The notes under the pieces: generated by a model
The model's database searches: none
What the model saw: the letters and a program-made list of their open reading frames with translations, nothing else
What the model was told of the DNA's origin: nothing
Assembly (NCBI RefSeq): GCF_000784355.1
Contig: NZ_KN360928.1
Location: forward strand, 253,820-317,819
DNA from: Methanolacinia paynteri
Lineage (GTDB): Archaea; Halobacteriota; Methanomicrobia; Methanomicrobiales; Methanomicrobiaceae
Direction: 5' to 3'
DNA: 64,000 nt
Translations under genes and position numbers: made by a program
In this document: positions 35,217-42,809 of the stretch, piece after piece
How the letters are laid out: the number at the start of each line of letters is the position of its first letter
How positions within the stretch are numbered: the first letter of the stretch is position 1

Positions 35217-35753
35217 ATGAAAAAGATCATCATCAGTCTGCTGTGCCTCTTTCTTCTTGTGAGCGGGGCATCTGCCTACCTGATCAATTTTGAGGCGCCT
35301 TCGACAATCGAATCCGGCACAACACTGTACGTCTCCGGAACAAGCACGCTTCCAGAAGGATTTTCAACTGTTATGGAGTTCTACAAAAAAGCCCCCGTAG
35401 GCAACAACAAGGTTGCAACAGTTCCTTTTACAATCCAGGAGGGAGGAAACTGGTATCTTGAGATTGATACTTCAGGATGGACTGACGGGGACTACACCAT
35501 GAGCATTCCGGCAAACTCCCAGTACTCCTATGGAGGTTCTTCAGTCACACTTAAATCATTCACTGTAACAGGAAATCCGGCCACAAAGATCGCCACAGCC
35601 ACACCCACTGAAACAACGGCTGAAGAAACCACTCAAACCCGGCAGACCGAATCGACACCAGTGCAGACGCAATCACCGCTCCCGGCATGGATCTGTATTG
35701 CGGGGGTGCTCGTATCATTGCTCATCCTGAGGAAGAAAGGTCTGACTTTTTAA
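35217..35753 (+). CDS. Small secreted surface protein with membrane anchor
   Basis: A 178-residue exported protein: signal peptide (KKIIISLLCLFLLVSGASA, 2-20), a compact beta domain (about 22-118; YLINFEAPSTIESGTTLYVSG), a Thr/Glu-rich stalk (about 125-155) and a C-terminal membrane helix with basic tail (WICIAGVLVSLLILRKKG). The plan mirrors that of the DUF3821 protein at 7.5 kb. Function unknown. ATG 35217 is supported by the TATA box; upstream 35193 falls in the promoter. Confidence 0.75.
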   Translation: MKKIIISLLCLFLLVSGASAYLINFEAPSTIESGTTLYVSGTSTLPEGFSTVMEFYKKAPVGNNKVATVPFTIQEGGNWYLEIDTSGWTDGDYTMSIPANSQYSYGGSSVTLKSFTVTGNPATKIATATPTETTAEETTQTRQTESTPVQTQSPLPAWICIAGVLVSLLILRKKGLTF

Positions 35754-35895
35754 TTAATAATTACAAATTTTGGCTATTCATACAAACAGAGGATTTTTTG
35801 CGATTATACAGGTTAACGAATATTAATTTTTTATAGTGGCGTATTAATTAATTTCATTTGGCCACCAATTTCGAATATAACATGTCATAAGGCGT

Positions 35896-35907
35896 AATTA
35901 TATAAAC
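35896..35907 (+). promoter_or_regulatory. TATA-box promoter
   Basis: AATTATATAAAC precedes the membrane protein gene by about 65 bp, giving a leader of roughly 40 nt that includes the Shine-Dalgarno GGAGG at 35957-35961. Confidence 0.45.
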
Positions 35908-35969
35908 TGTAAGGATATATTGGACTTCAGAGCCATCGTTACCCCGGTGGAAAAATGGAGGCCAGAAAG

Positions 35970-36320
35970 ATGGATGTATACAATAATACTCCGGTTTACA
36001 GGAAATCAGGAGATGCCAGTCATTACCTCTGGTACGGTATATTCATCCTGTGGGGCCTCTTCATGATGGACGTGATCACGACAGAAGTGATCCTTTCGTT
36101 CGGGGGATACGAGATGAACTCACTGATGAAAATGGTTGTCAGTTCGGTGCCGTTGCATGCCGCCCTCAAGATGGCCGTCCTTTCGCTTATTGCAGTGGTT
36201 GCATATGTCTCCAACAGGATAACAAAAAGATCCGGAACTGTCGCAGTCACAGTAATTATAATCTGGTACACCTTTGTAATCGTCCATAACGTAACCCAGA
36301 TGCTCCTGATAATTCCTTAA
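35970..36320 (+). CDS. DUF5658-like small membrane protein
   Basis: A 116-residue protein with three to four hydrophobic helices (about 20-45, 60-82, 90-113). D-V-I-T-T-E-V-I-L-x-F-G-G-Y-E-M-N-S-L-M-K in the loop after helix 1 is the family pattern of DUF5658. Function unknown. GGAGG at 35957-35961 is 8 nt before ATG 35970 and fixes the start; the upstream ATG 35955 overlaps the ribosome site. Confidence 0.65.
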   Translation: MDVYNNTPVYRKSGDASHYLWYGIFILWGLFMMDVITTEVILSFGGYEMNSLMKMVVSSVPLHAALKMAVLSLIAVVAYVSNRITKRSGTVAVTVIIIWYTFVIVHNVTQMLLIIP

Positions 36321-36345
36321 ACTCCGGCCGGCCGGCAAAAAATTC

Positions 36346-36356
36346 TTTTTTATATC
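36346..36356 (+). promoter_or_regulatory. TATA box of phr, fused with an upstream T-run
   Basis: TTTTTTATATCC combines a T6 run that may end the DUF5658 transcript with a TATA box about 75 bp before phr. A strong GGAGG (36404-36408) lies 16 nt from the phr ATG, longer than usual. Confidence 0.4.
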
Positions 36357-36424
36357 CACGTTATCCCCGCTGCCGGGAACTGTCAGCAAACATTTTTCAT
36401 ACAGGAGGTCAACCCGGTATCATA

Positions 36425-37852
36425 ATGCCGGAAAAAACCTTCAGCCTGTCTGCACATATTTTCACGAGAGACCTGAGAATCGACGATAATCCCGCTCTTT
36501 TATCCGCACTTGCCGATTCAGAAAGAGTCATAACATTTTTTGCAGTTGAAAAAAAACTTGCCTGCGAAAATCCGGCAGGATGTGAGAACAGGCTTGCATT
36601 TTTATCCGAATCCCTCTCCGATCTATCGGGTACGATTGCAGAAAAAAGAGGAGAGCTCCGGTTTTACAATGACGGTGCTTTGAAACTGGCAGAAAGGTTA
36701 TGCAAAAACGGTGTTGAAGCGGTATATATGACACGGGACTACACACCGTATGCAATAAAAAGAGAGAAATATTTGGAGAGGATATCCAAAGATGCCGGCT
36801 GCAGTTTTTTTTCCGTGCCGGGAACCCTCCTGAACGAACCCGAAGACGTAAGGAAGAGCGACGGTGAACCGTATAAGGTATTTACGCCGTTCTACAGGAA
36901 TGCCTCCCTCATTCCGGTACACGAGCCTGAAACCTGCACATTTCAGAACTTTTCGCGGGAGGAGCTCTTTGACGGAGCATCCCCCGGCAATCCCTTTGGA
37001 AAATCCGGAACGAGTGAAGCCGAAAACAAGACCTTTTCAGGGGGGAGATCGGAAGCGCTGAGGCTCCTCGGGGAGACAGGAAGACTGAAAAATTATGAAA
37101 ATGAGAGGGATTTCCCGGCCAAGGCGTGCACCTCCATGCTCTCCGCACACCTGAGATTCGGAACGGTATCGGTGAGGGAGGTCTGCCGCAGGATATCCGA
37201 TACCCTGGGGCCCGGGCACGGGCTTATCAGGCAGTTATACTGGAGGGATTTCTTCACTCACATCGCTTATCATTACCCCTATGTATTCAAAGGGCCGTTT
37301 CAAAAGAGGTTCGAATCGCTGCACTGGACCGGCAGCAAAGAGCTCTTTGATAAGTGGTGCAAAGGTATGACCGGGTTCCCGATTATTGATGCCGGAATGA
37401 GAGAGCTGAATGATACAGGATACATGCACAACCGCGTACGGATGGCTGCCGCCTCATTCCTTGTGAAAGACTTGCACATCGACTGGAGATCCGGTGAGAG
37501 GTACTTTGCGTCTAAGCTTACCGACTATGACCCTTCCGTAAACAACGGCAACTGGCAGTGGTCGGCCTCAACAGGATGCGACGCACAGCCCTATTTCAGG
37601 ATCTTCAACCCGTGGCTGCAGCAGAAGAAGTTCGATCCCGACTGCGTCTACATAAGGAGATGGGTACCTGAACTTTCTGATCTTGAGCCAAAAGAGATAC
37701 ATAACCTTGACAAAACAGGATCCGTTCCGCCCGGCGGCTACCCGAATCCCATAGTGGATCATAAAAACGAGGCCCGGGCTGCGAAGATCATTTATTCAGG
37801 GGCGGCCGGAAAAACCACGGACTCAGCAGAACCTGCAATAAAGCATCGTTGA
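36425..37852 (+). CDS. phr: Class I deoxyribodipyrimidine photolyase
   Basis: A 475-residue FAD photolyase that repairs cyclobutane pyrimidine dimers using light. The N-terminal antenna domain begins HIFTRDLRIDDNPAL; the FAD domain has the class I signature N-N-G-N-W-Q-W-S-A-S-T-G (about 378-390) with T-G-C-D-A-Q-P-Y-F-R-I-F-N-P, and the Trp residues expected for electron transfer (W in QLYWRDF, TGFPIIDAGMREL segment). Length and motifs look complete. The last 30 bp overlap a possible tiny gene on the other strand. Confidence 0.95.
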   Translation: MPEKTFSLSAHIFTRDLRIDDNPALLSALADSERVITFFAVEKKLACENPAGCENRLAFLSESLSDLSGTIAEKRGELRFYNDGALKLAERLCKNGVEAVYMTRDYTPYAIKREKYLERISKDAGCSFFSVPGTLLNEPEDVRKSDGEPYKVFTPFYRNASLIPVHEPETCTFQNFSREELFDGASPGNPFGKSGTSEAENKTFSGGRSEALRLLGETGRLKNYENERDFPAKACTSMLSAHLRFGTVSVREVCRRISDTLGPGHGLIRQLYWRDFFTHIAYHYPYVFKGPFQKRFESLHWTGSKELFDKWCKGMTGFPIIDAGMRELNDTGYMHNRVRMAAASFLVKDLHIDWRSGERYFASKLTDYDPSVNNGNWQWSASTGCDAQPYFRIFNPWLQQKKFDPDCVYIRRWVPELSDLEPKEIHNLDKTGSVPPGGYPNPIVDHKNEARAAKIIYSGAAGKTTDSAEPAIKHR

Positions 37853-37912
37853 CGCAACGACTACGGATATGGCGACGAAGAACAGGACACTTCCCAGGGC
37901 TTCATCGGACAT
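37823..37912 (-). CDS. Possible 29-residue single-pass membrane protein
   Basis: From ATG 37912 to TGA the minus strand encodes a 29-residue protein: a short polar start (MSDEALG), one membrane helix (SVLFFVAISVVVASTMLY) and an ending CRFC. A TATA box (TTTTATAG, complement of 37933-37940) sits about 25 bp upstream, giving a leaderless transcript. An in-frame ATG at 37924 would add four residues. It overlaps the 3' end of phr by 30 bp. The clean signal-anchor layout favours a real gene, but its size makes this tentative. Confidence 0.4.
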   Translation of the reverse strand: MSDEALGSVLFFVAISVVVASTMLYCRFC

Positions 37913-37990
37913 TCCCCCATCCATTGATTAATCTATAAAAATTTTTTAATAATTAATCTTTCCCTTTTCATACCCAGGCAGAATTCCTAT

Positions 37991-40357
37991 CTACCCTGCG
38001 AAAGAACCGTCTCCCGTTCTGAACATCCCGGGAGGTACAATTATTTCGATCCGTATTCCCTTTCCGGGGTCTCCTGTCTCTTTTATGGAGATATTCGTAA
38101 CGGACAGGACCTCTTCTATCAGGAAGAGATCGATTCCGGTATCGGGATCGCCACCCCTTGAAAATATCTTCCCCTCCGACTCTTTCGGAATGCCCCTGCC
38201 GTCGGTTTCAAAGATTATTTTAAGCATCTCTCCTTCAGTCTCCGGCTTCAGAGAAAGCCTGGTGGCTTCCTTATTGTAGGAGAGGAGTTTCGAAACCATC
38301 TCTGCAAGGGCCTTTTCAAGAAGATTGTCTGTAAATATCGATATTCCCGATACATCGAAGTCCTTTTCGAGATGCGCAGTGTTTGTATGCGAAATAGCGA
38401 AGATAAACGTCTTCTCAAAGTCGTGCCACTCGGGGGGCGATATCCCCAGACCCTGGTAATTCTTGGCAAACTGAAGAATCCTGGCGATTTTATCAAGATT
38501 AAACGCCTGTTTCCCGAGAAATTCCTTCTGTCTTTCATTCTCTGAAAGATCTGTTGCGAGCTGGAGATAACCCTGTTCGCAGAAGAGATAGTTTTGTATC
38601 TCCGAGAGGGTCACATTATTCAGAATATTGAGCTTCTTTGCAGCCAGTGCAAGGGCCTCGTCCTTTTGCCGGGCTTCTGTAATATCCCTTTCCACAGACT
38701 GGAATTCGATAAAATTTCCATTTTCATCGGAAATTGCCCGGGTCGACCACGCCTGCCACCTCACTCTTCCGTCCGGAAGAATGACCCTGTGCTCCACATA
38801 TTCAATGGGATTTTCAGGTGTCAGTTTCTTGATATGCTCTTTGAGCCATTCCATGTCCTGTGGAAGTATAAAAGAGGATATTTTTTTACCCGCAACACTC
38901 TCTTTTTCAAGGCCGAAGTAACTGCAGAACGCATCATTTGCAAATTTTATCGTAAAATCATTATTGAACCTGCATATGAGCTCGGTCTGGTCCTCAACGA
39001 CATTCCTGTATCTCCTCTCGCTCGCTTCGAGTCTTTTTAATGCGGTAATTCTTTCGCTTATATCCCTTGCAACGGCAAGGACGACCTTTCTTTCACCGAG
39101 GACGAAGAAATGGAGAGATATTTCAACAGGAAACACAGAACCGTCCTTTCTCAGGTATTCTGTCTCAAAGATCGCATCTCCGTCTTTTTTGATTATTTCG
39201 GAGGCTGTATCGAGATCAGCCTTCCCTTTTTCAGAGTGGATTTCAGGAGGAGACAATGACATCAGCTCATCCTCCGAATACCCGAGCATCTCCCATGCGG
39301 CCCTGTTTACGGAGATTATCGCCCCCTTTTCATATGGCGATTCTGCGGATATGAGAAACACAGCATCGTTTATATTGTCAAATATCTTCCTGAATCTTTG
39401 TTCGCTTTCGAAAAGTTTTGCAGTGATCTCTTTTCCGGAGTCAACCTCCCTTAAGAGTTCTGATGTCTTATCCCTGACTCTTAATTTAAGGATATGGTTC
39501 CACCCGGCCAGGAGGAGCATACAGAGAAGAATTGCCCCTATAAAGATAAACAGCGGCGTGAGATCTCTCTCCTGCATTTCGGAAATACCATACCACTTAG
39601 TATCTATCGATTTGTACTCGTCTTCAGAAATACTGTCGAATCCGCTGTCGATAACATCAATCAGGGCGGAATTTTCCTTAAGAACAGCCCTGTGCACCTT
39701 ACTGGAATATAACGGTTCCGTACGCCTGAACTGGTCCTGCAGCCCTGATTTATAGAGATAATAGTCAGCCTGGGGGGAGTCCATAACGAATACAACCACA
39801 TCTCCCTCCTTTGCGGCAAGAATAATGTCCTCATAACTGTCATATTCGGCAAAGTCCGTGACACCTTTCTCCACCAGATAATCATATGAAGCGTCGCCGG
39901 ACATGACCGCGACAACAAAACCCTTCAGCGACTCAGGTCCGCTGATCCCAGAAATTCGGCTGTTAAAGTAAATCGCCGATTCTACTTCCGCATAAGGTTT
40001 TGAGAACTCATACTTTTCAGCTCTCTCAGGTGTATACATAGGAGTTTCAAGCACATCATACTCCCCGGCTTCAAATGCCGCCTGCGCATCCGCCCAGGAC
40101 ATCCCGGTTATATCAGCTTCTATACCGGTCTTTTCCTCCCAGATTTTCCACTGGTCGATGCTTATACCCTGCAGATCTCTATTGCTGTCCCTGAATGAAA
40201 AGGGGGGATAATTGTCACCCGTAACTATCGTAATGGCATCGCCGGAGTAAGCCATATCGGCTGCCGATACCTGCGCCGTTATGATCAGAAACAAAAAAAA
40301 TACAGTTGCCAGGAAACTTCCTGTAATCCTGCTATTACTCCCACCTGCATCCGCCAT
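37991..40357 (-). CDS. Substrate-binding/PAS sensor with degenerate kinase module (pseudokinase)
   Basis: A 788-residue membrane sensor. Signal peptide (about 15-33), an extracellular SBP_bac_3 amino-acid-binding-like domain (about 40-260; NYPPFSF, FSKPYAEV), membrane helix (265-285), two PAS domains (about 315-435 and 440-565), then a kinase-like module. In this family the phospho-acceptor box is T-R-H-D-I, but here it is T-L-S-E-I with Ser585 in place of His. The N box has lost Asn (EMVSKLLSYNKE) and the G box reads GIDLFL. The conserved FAKNYQGLGISPPEW is kept. It may work as a scaffold or partner of another kinase. Confidence 0.85.
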   Translation of the reverse strand: MADAGGSNSRITGSFLATVFFLFLIITAQVSAADMAYSGDAITIVTGDNYPPFSFRDSNRDLQGISIDQWKIWEEKTGIEADITGMSWADAQAAFEAGEYDVLETPMYTPERAEKYEFSKPYAEVESAIYFNSRISGISGPESLKGFVVAVMSGDASYDYLVEKGVTDFAEYDSYEDIILAAKEGDVVVFVMDSPQADYYLYKSGLQDQFRRTEPLYSSKVHRAVLKENSALIDVIDSGFDSISEDEYKSIDTKWYGISEMQERDLTPLFIFIGAILLCMLLLAGWNHILKLRVRDKTSELLREVDSGKEITAKLFESEQRFRKIFDNINDAVFLISAESPYEKGAIISVNRAAWEMLGYSEDELMSLSPPEIHSEKGKADLDTASEIIKKDGDAIFETEYLRKDGSVFPVEISLHFFVLGERKVVLAVARDISERITALKRLEASERRYRNVVEDQTELICRFNNDFTIKFANDAFCSYFGLEKESVAGKKISSFILPQDMEWLKEHIKKLTPENPIEYVEHRVILPDGRVRWQAWSTRAISDENGNFIEFQSVERDITEARQKDEALALAAKKLNILNNVTLSEIQNYLFCEQGYLQLATDLSENERQKEFLGKQAFNLDKIARILQFAKNYQGLGISPPEWHDFEKTFIFAISHTNTAHLEKDFDVSGISIFTDNLLEKALAEMVSKLLSYNKEATRLSLKPETEGEMLKIIFETDGRGIPKESEGKIFSRGGDPDTGIDLFLIEEVLSVTNISIKETGDPGKGIRIEIIVPPGMFRTGDGSFAG

Positions 40358-40497
40358 ACAGAAACCTCACCTCTCGGGCAGTCACGGCCTCCCCGGCTTC
40401 AATTAACATCACAATGCAAAATACCCGGCTGCCCTTGATGAAAAAAAGTTAAAATGAAAGGAATATAAAGGTATCATTTGTTCCATATTTCCTCTTT

Positions 40498-41685
40498 TCA
40501 GCCCTTCAAAAATTTGATTACATCGGCAAGCCCGGCCCTTTTGCCGGTAAGCAGCATTCCCATCCTGAATATCCTGGCTGAGAGCTTTGCCGCGACATAT
40601 ATGGAGATCAAAAGTATTGCAAGGCTTGCGGCGATCTCAGGATAAGATACGTCCCCTGTCGAAAGCCTGAAAATCGTGATGAAGGGTGCCGTATAGGGGA
40701 AGTATGTAAGTACAGTAAGGACGGGCGAATCGGGAGCGCTCACTATGAACTCGGAGAACGCCACGGGGATAATGGCAAACATCGTAAATATCATCGAGGA
40801 CTGCTGGGCTTCGGCCGTGGTTGTCGAGATCGCCGCAGTGCATGCAATGGATATGGAATAGAGGAAATAGCCGAGTACGAAATAAACAACCACCGGGACG
40901 ATTATCCATGAAATGCCGATCCCTGAGATCAGTCCCGAGAAGGGGGAGAGAAGAAGAACGGAGGCCACCATCGCAATCCATACGCCCATCTGCAGGATAC
41001 CGACCGCACCGTACCCGAATATCTTTCCCCTGAGCAGCTGATCTGCGGATACCGAGGAAAGGAGCATCTCCCCGCTCCTGTTCTCCTTCTCCTCCCCGAT
41101 ACCCTGCATAAGATAGCCGGATGAGGTTATAATTGAAAATACGAGCATAAAGGCAAGAACCATCGGAATTATAAATGCTCCGGGAGGTTCATTCTCCGCC
41201 AAATTGCCTTCGTCGTCGAGTTCTACAGTCTCTGTCTTTTCCACAGGATCGATTATCCTCTCGGATGTGGAATACGGAAGACCGGCATTATTCACGATGC
41301 TGCTGCGGATAAACACCCCTATATCGCCGTAGTCAATGCCTGCAACAGGGCTCTTTGTTGTATAAACGGTCACCACCCCGGTATCCGGGTAGTCCGCCCG
41401 GAGAACAAAAAAGTCCGTGATCTCCCCTTTTCCTACTGCCGCTTCGGCGGAAGACTCGTCAGGGTATGATATATAGCCGTCACCCGCCGTGAGAATTCCG
41501 GCATAATCGACAAAACCCGTATCCTGCTGTTCCGTGTCCCCTATAAGCCCGGGCATCTGGGAGAATGCGATCCCGAATATCAGCATTAAAAGAATAGGAA
41601 GCCCGAATGTTCCGAATAAAAAGCCCTTTCTCCGTACGGTCTTTGAAAATTCATGGCGTGCTATTACTGCCGTTTTACTGCCCAT
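40498..41685 (-). CDS. ABC-2 type permease (NatB-like)
   Basis: A 395-residue membrane protein: one N-terminal helix (about 22-42), a large extracytoplasmic domain (about 45-165) and five more helices. The start GSKTAVIARHEFSKTVRRKGFL is common in NatB/YhaP-like exporters linked to Na+ or stress. ATG 41685 lies inside the ATPase gene's last codons (11-bp overlap), with GAGGTTG about 8 nt upstream; translation is coupled to the ATPase gene. Confidence 0.87.
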   Translation of the reverse strand: MGSKTAVIARHEFSKTVRRKGFLFGTFGLPILLMLIFGIAFSQMPGLIGDTEQQDTGFVDYAGILTAGDGYISYPDESSAEAAVGKGEITDFFVLRADYPDTGVVTVYTTKSPVAGIDYGDIGVFIRSSIVNNAGLPYSTSERIIDPVEKTETVELDDEGNLAENEPPGAFIIPMVLAFMLVFSIITSSGYLMQGIGEEKENRSGEMLLSSVSADQLLRGKIFGYGAVGILQMGVWIAMVASVLLLSPFSGLISGIGISWIIVPVVVYFVLGYFLYSISIACTAAISTTTAEAQQSSMIFTMFAIIPVAFSEFIVSAPDSPVLTVLTYFPYTAPFITIFRLSTGDVSYPEIAASLAILLISIYVAAKLSARIFRMGMLLTGKRAGLADVIKFLKG

Positions 41686-42601
41686 CTTCAGCAACCTCGA
41701 TAAATATGTCGTTGAGCGACCTTGCTCCGACTTCAAACTTCTTTATCCTGACGCTGTCGACAAGTTCTTTCAGGATATCCTGGGTATCGGCGCCTGATTT
41801 TATCACGAGCTCCGCATGGCTCTTATAATCGTTTACGGAGACAACCCTCCCGCTGTCGAGTTCAGGCAGCACCCCCTCGTAGCCGAGGCTGACGGAGTAA
41901 CCGAAGCTTTCCCTGATCTCGTTTATTCCTCCGTAAAGAACGATTTTACCCCTGTTCAGCATGAGGAGGCGATCGCACATCCTCTCTACCTCGTCCATCT
42001 GGTGCGTGCTCATGATAATGGTCATCCCCTCCCTGTTCAGTTCGAGCAGGGTGTCCTTTATCAGTTTCTTGTTCACCGGATCAAGGCCGTAGAACGGTTC
42101 GTCAAGAATAAGGATCTCCGGGGTGTGTATGACCGCGATTATAAACTGCAGCCTCCTCGACATTCCTTTGCTGAGTTCACCGACCTTCTTGTTCCTGTAA
42201 TCCGACAGGTTCATCCTGGAAAGCCATGTTTCAGCTGCAGGATCAGGATCGGCCATTCCCTTCAGGGAGGCAAAGAACCGGATGCACTCCCATAATTTTA
42301 GTTTTTTGTCAATTCCTCCCTCTTCTGGAAGATAGCCGATCCTGTTCTTGGTCTCCTCGGAAAACGGAGCGCCCAGAACAGAGACCCTTCCTGAATCCGG
42401 CCTGAAGATATCCAGGATGATCCTAATCATCGTTGTTTTTCCGGCACCGTTGGGGCCTAAAAGCGCGAAAATCTCACCTTTCCTCACTTCAAAACCGATA
42501 TCAACGAGTACAGGCTTTTTATCGAATGATTTGAAAAGCCCCGACAGTTCAAGGACAGGAATTTCGCCGCCCGTCTTCCCCACACTCTTTACATCATCCA
42601 T
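41675..42601 (-). CDS. ABC transporter ATP-binding protein (NatA-like)
   Basis: A 308-residue ATPase with Walker A GPNGAGKTTM, signature LSKGMSRRLQF, Walker B ILILDEPFYGLDP and H-loop MSTHQMDE, plus a C-terminal accessory domain of about 85 residues. It pairs with the overlapping permease as an exporter. The F-Y-G after the Walker B proline is the usual form in NatA-type proteins. Confidence 0.92.
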   Translation of the reverse strand: MDDVKSVGKTGGEIPVLELSGLFKSFDKKPVLVDIGFEVRKGEIFALLGPNGAGKTTMIRIILDIFRPDSGRVSVLGAPFSEETKNRIGYLPEEGGIDKKLKLWECIRFFASLKGMADPDPAAETWLSRMNLSDYRNKKVGELSKGMSRRLQFIIAVIHTPEILILDEPFYGLDPVNKKLIKDTLLELNREGMTIIMSTHQMDEVERMCDRLLMLNRGKIVLYGGINEIRESFGYSVSLGYEGVLPELDSGRVVSVNDYKSHAELVIKSGADTQDILKELVDSVRIKKFEVGARSLNDIFIEVAEDGQ

Positions 42602-42809
42602 AATGCTGACGATTAGTATTTGATCCGGGGCATGATAACTGCACTGCAGGTTTTAATTCCGTTTTTTTACGAAGTTCAGCCCCGGACAACAGAAAAATTC
42701 GAACGAAGAATCAACGAAAGCAATTTACTGCCAACCCGGTTATCAACGGTTGACCAGCCGATTCAATTCTTAAAGATTAAGTCACCCTCGTTCAATCTAC
42801 TATTATAAG

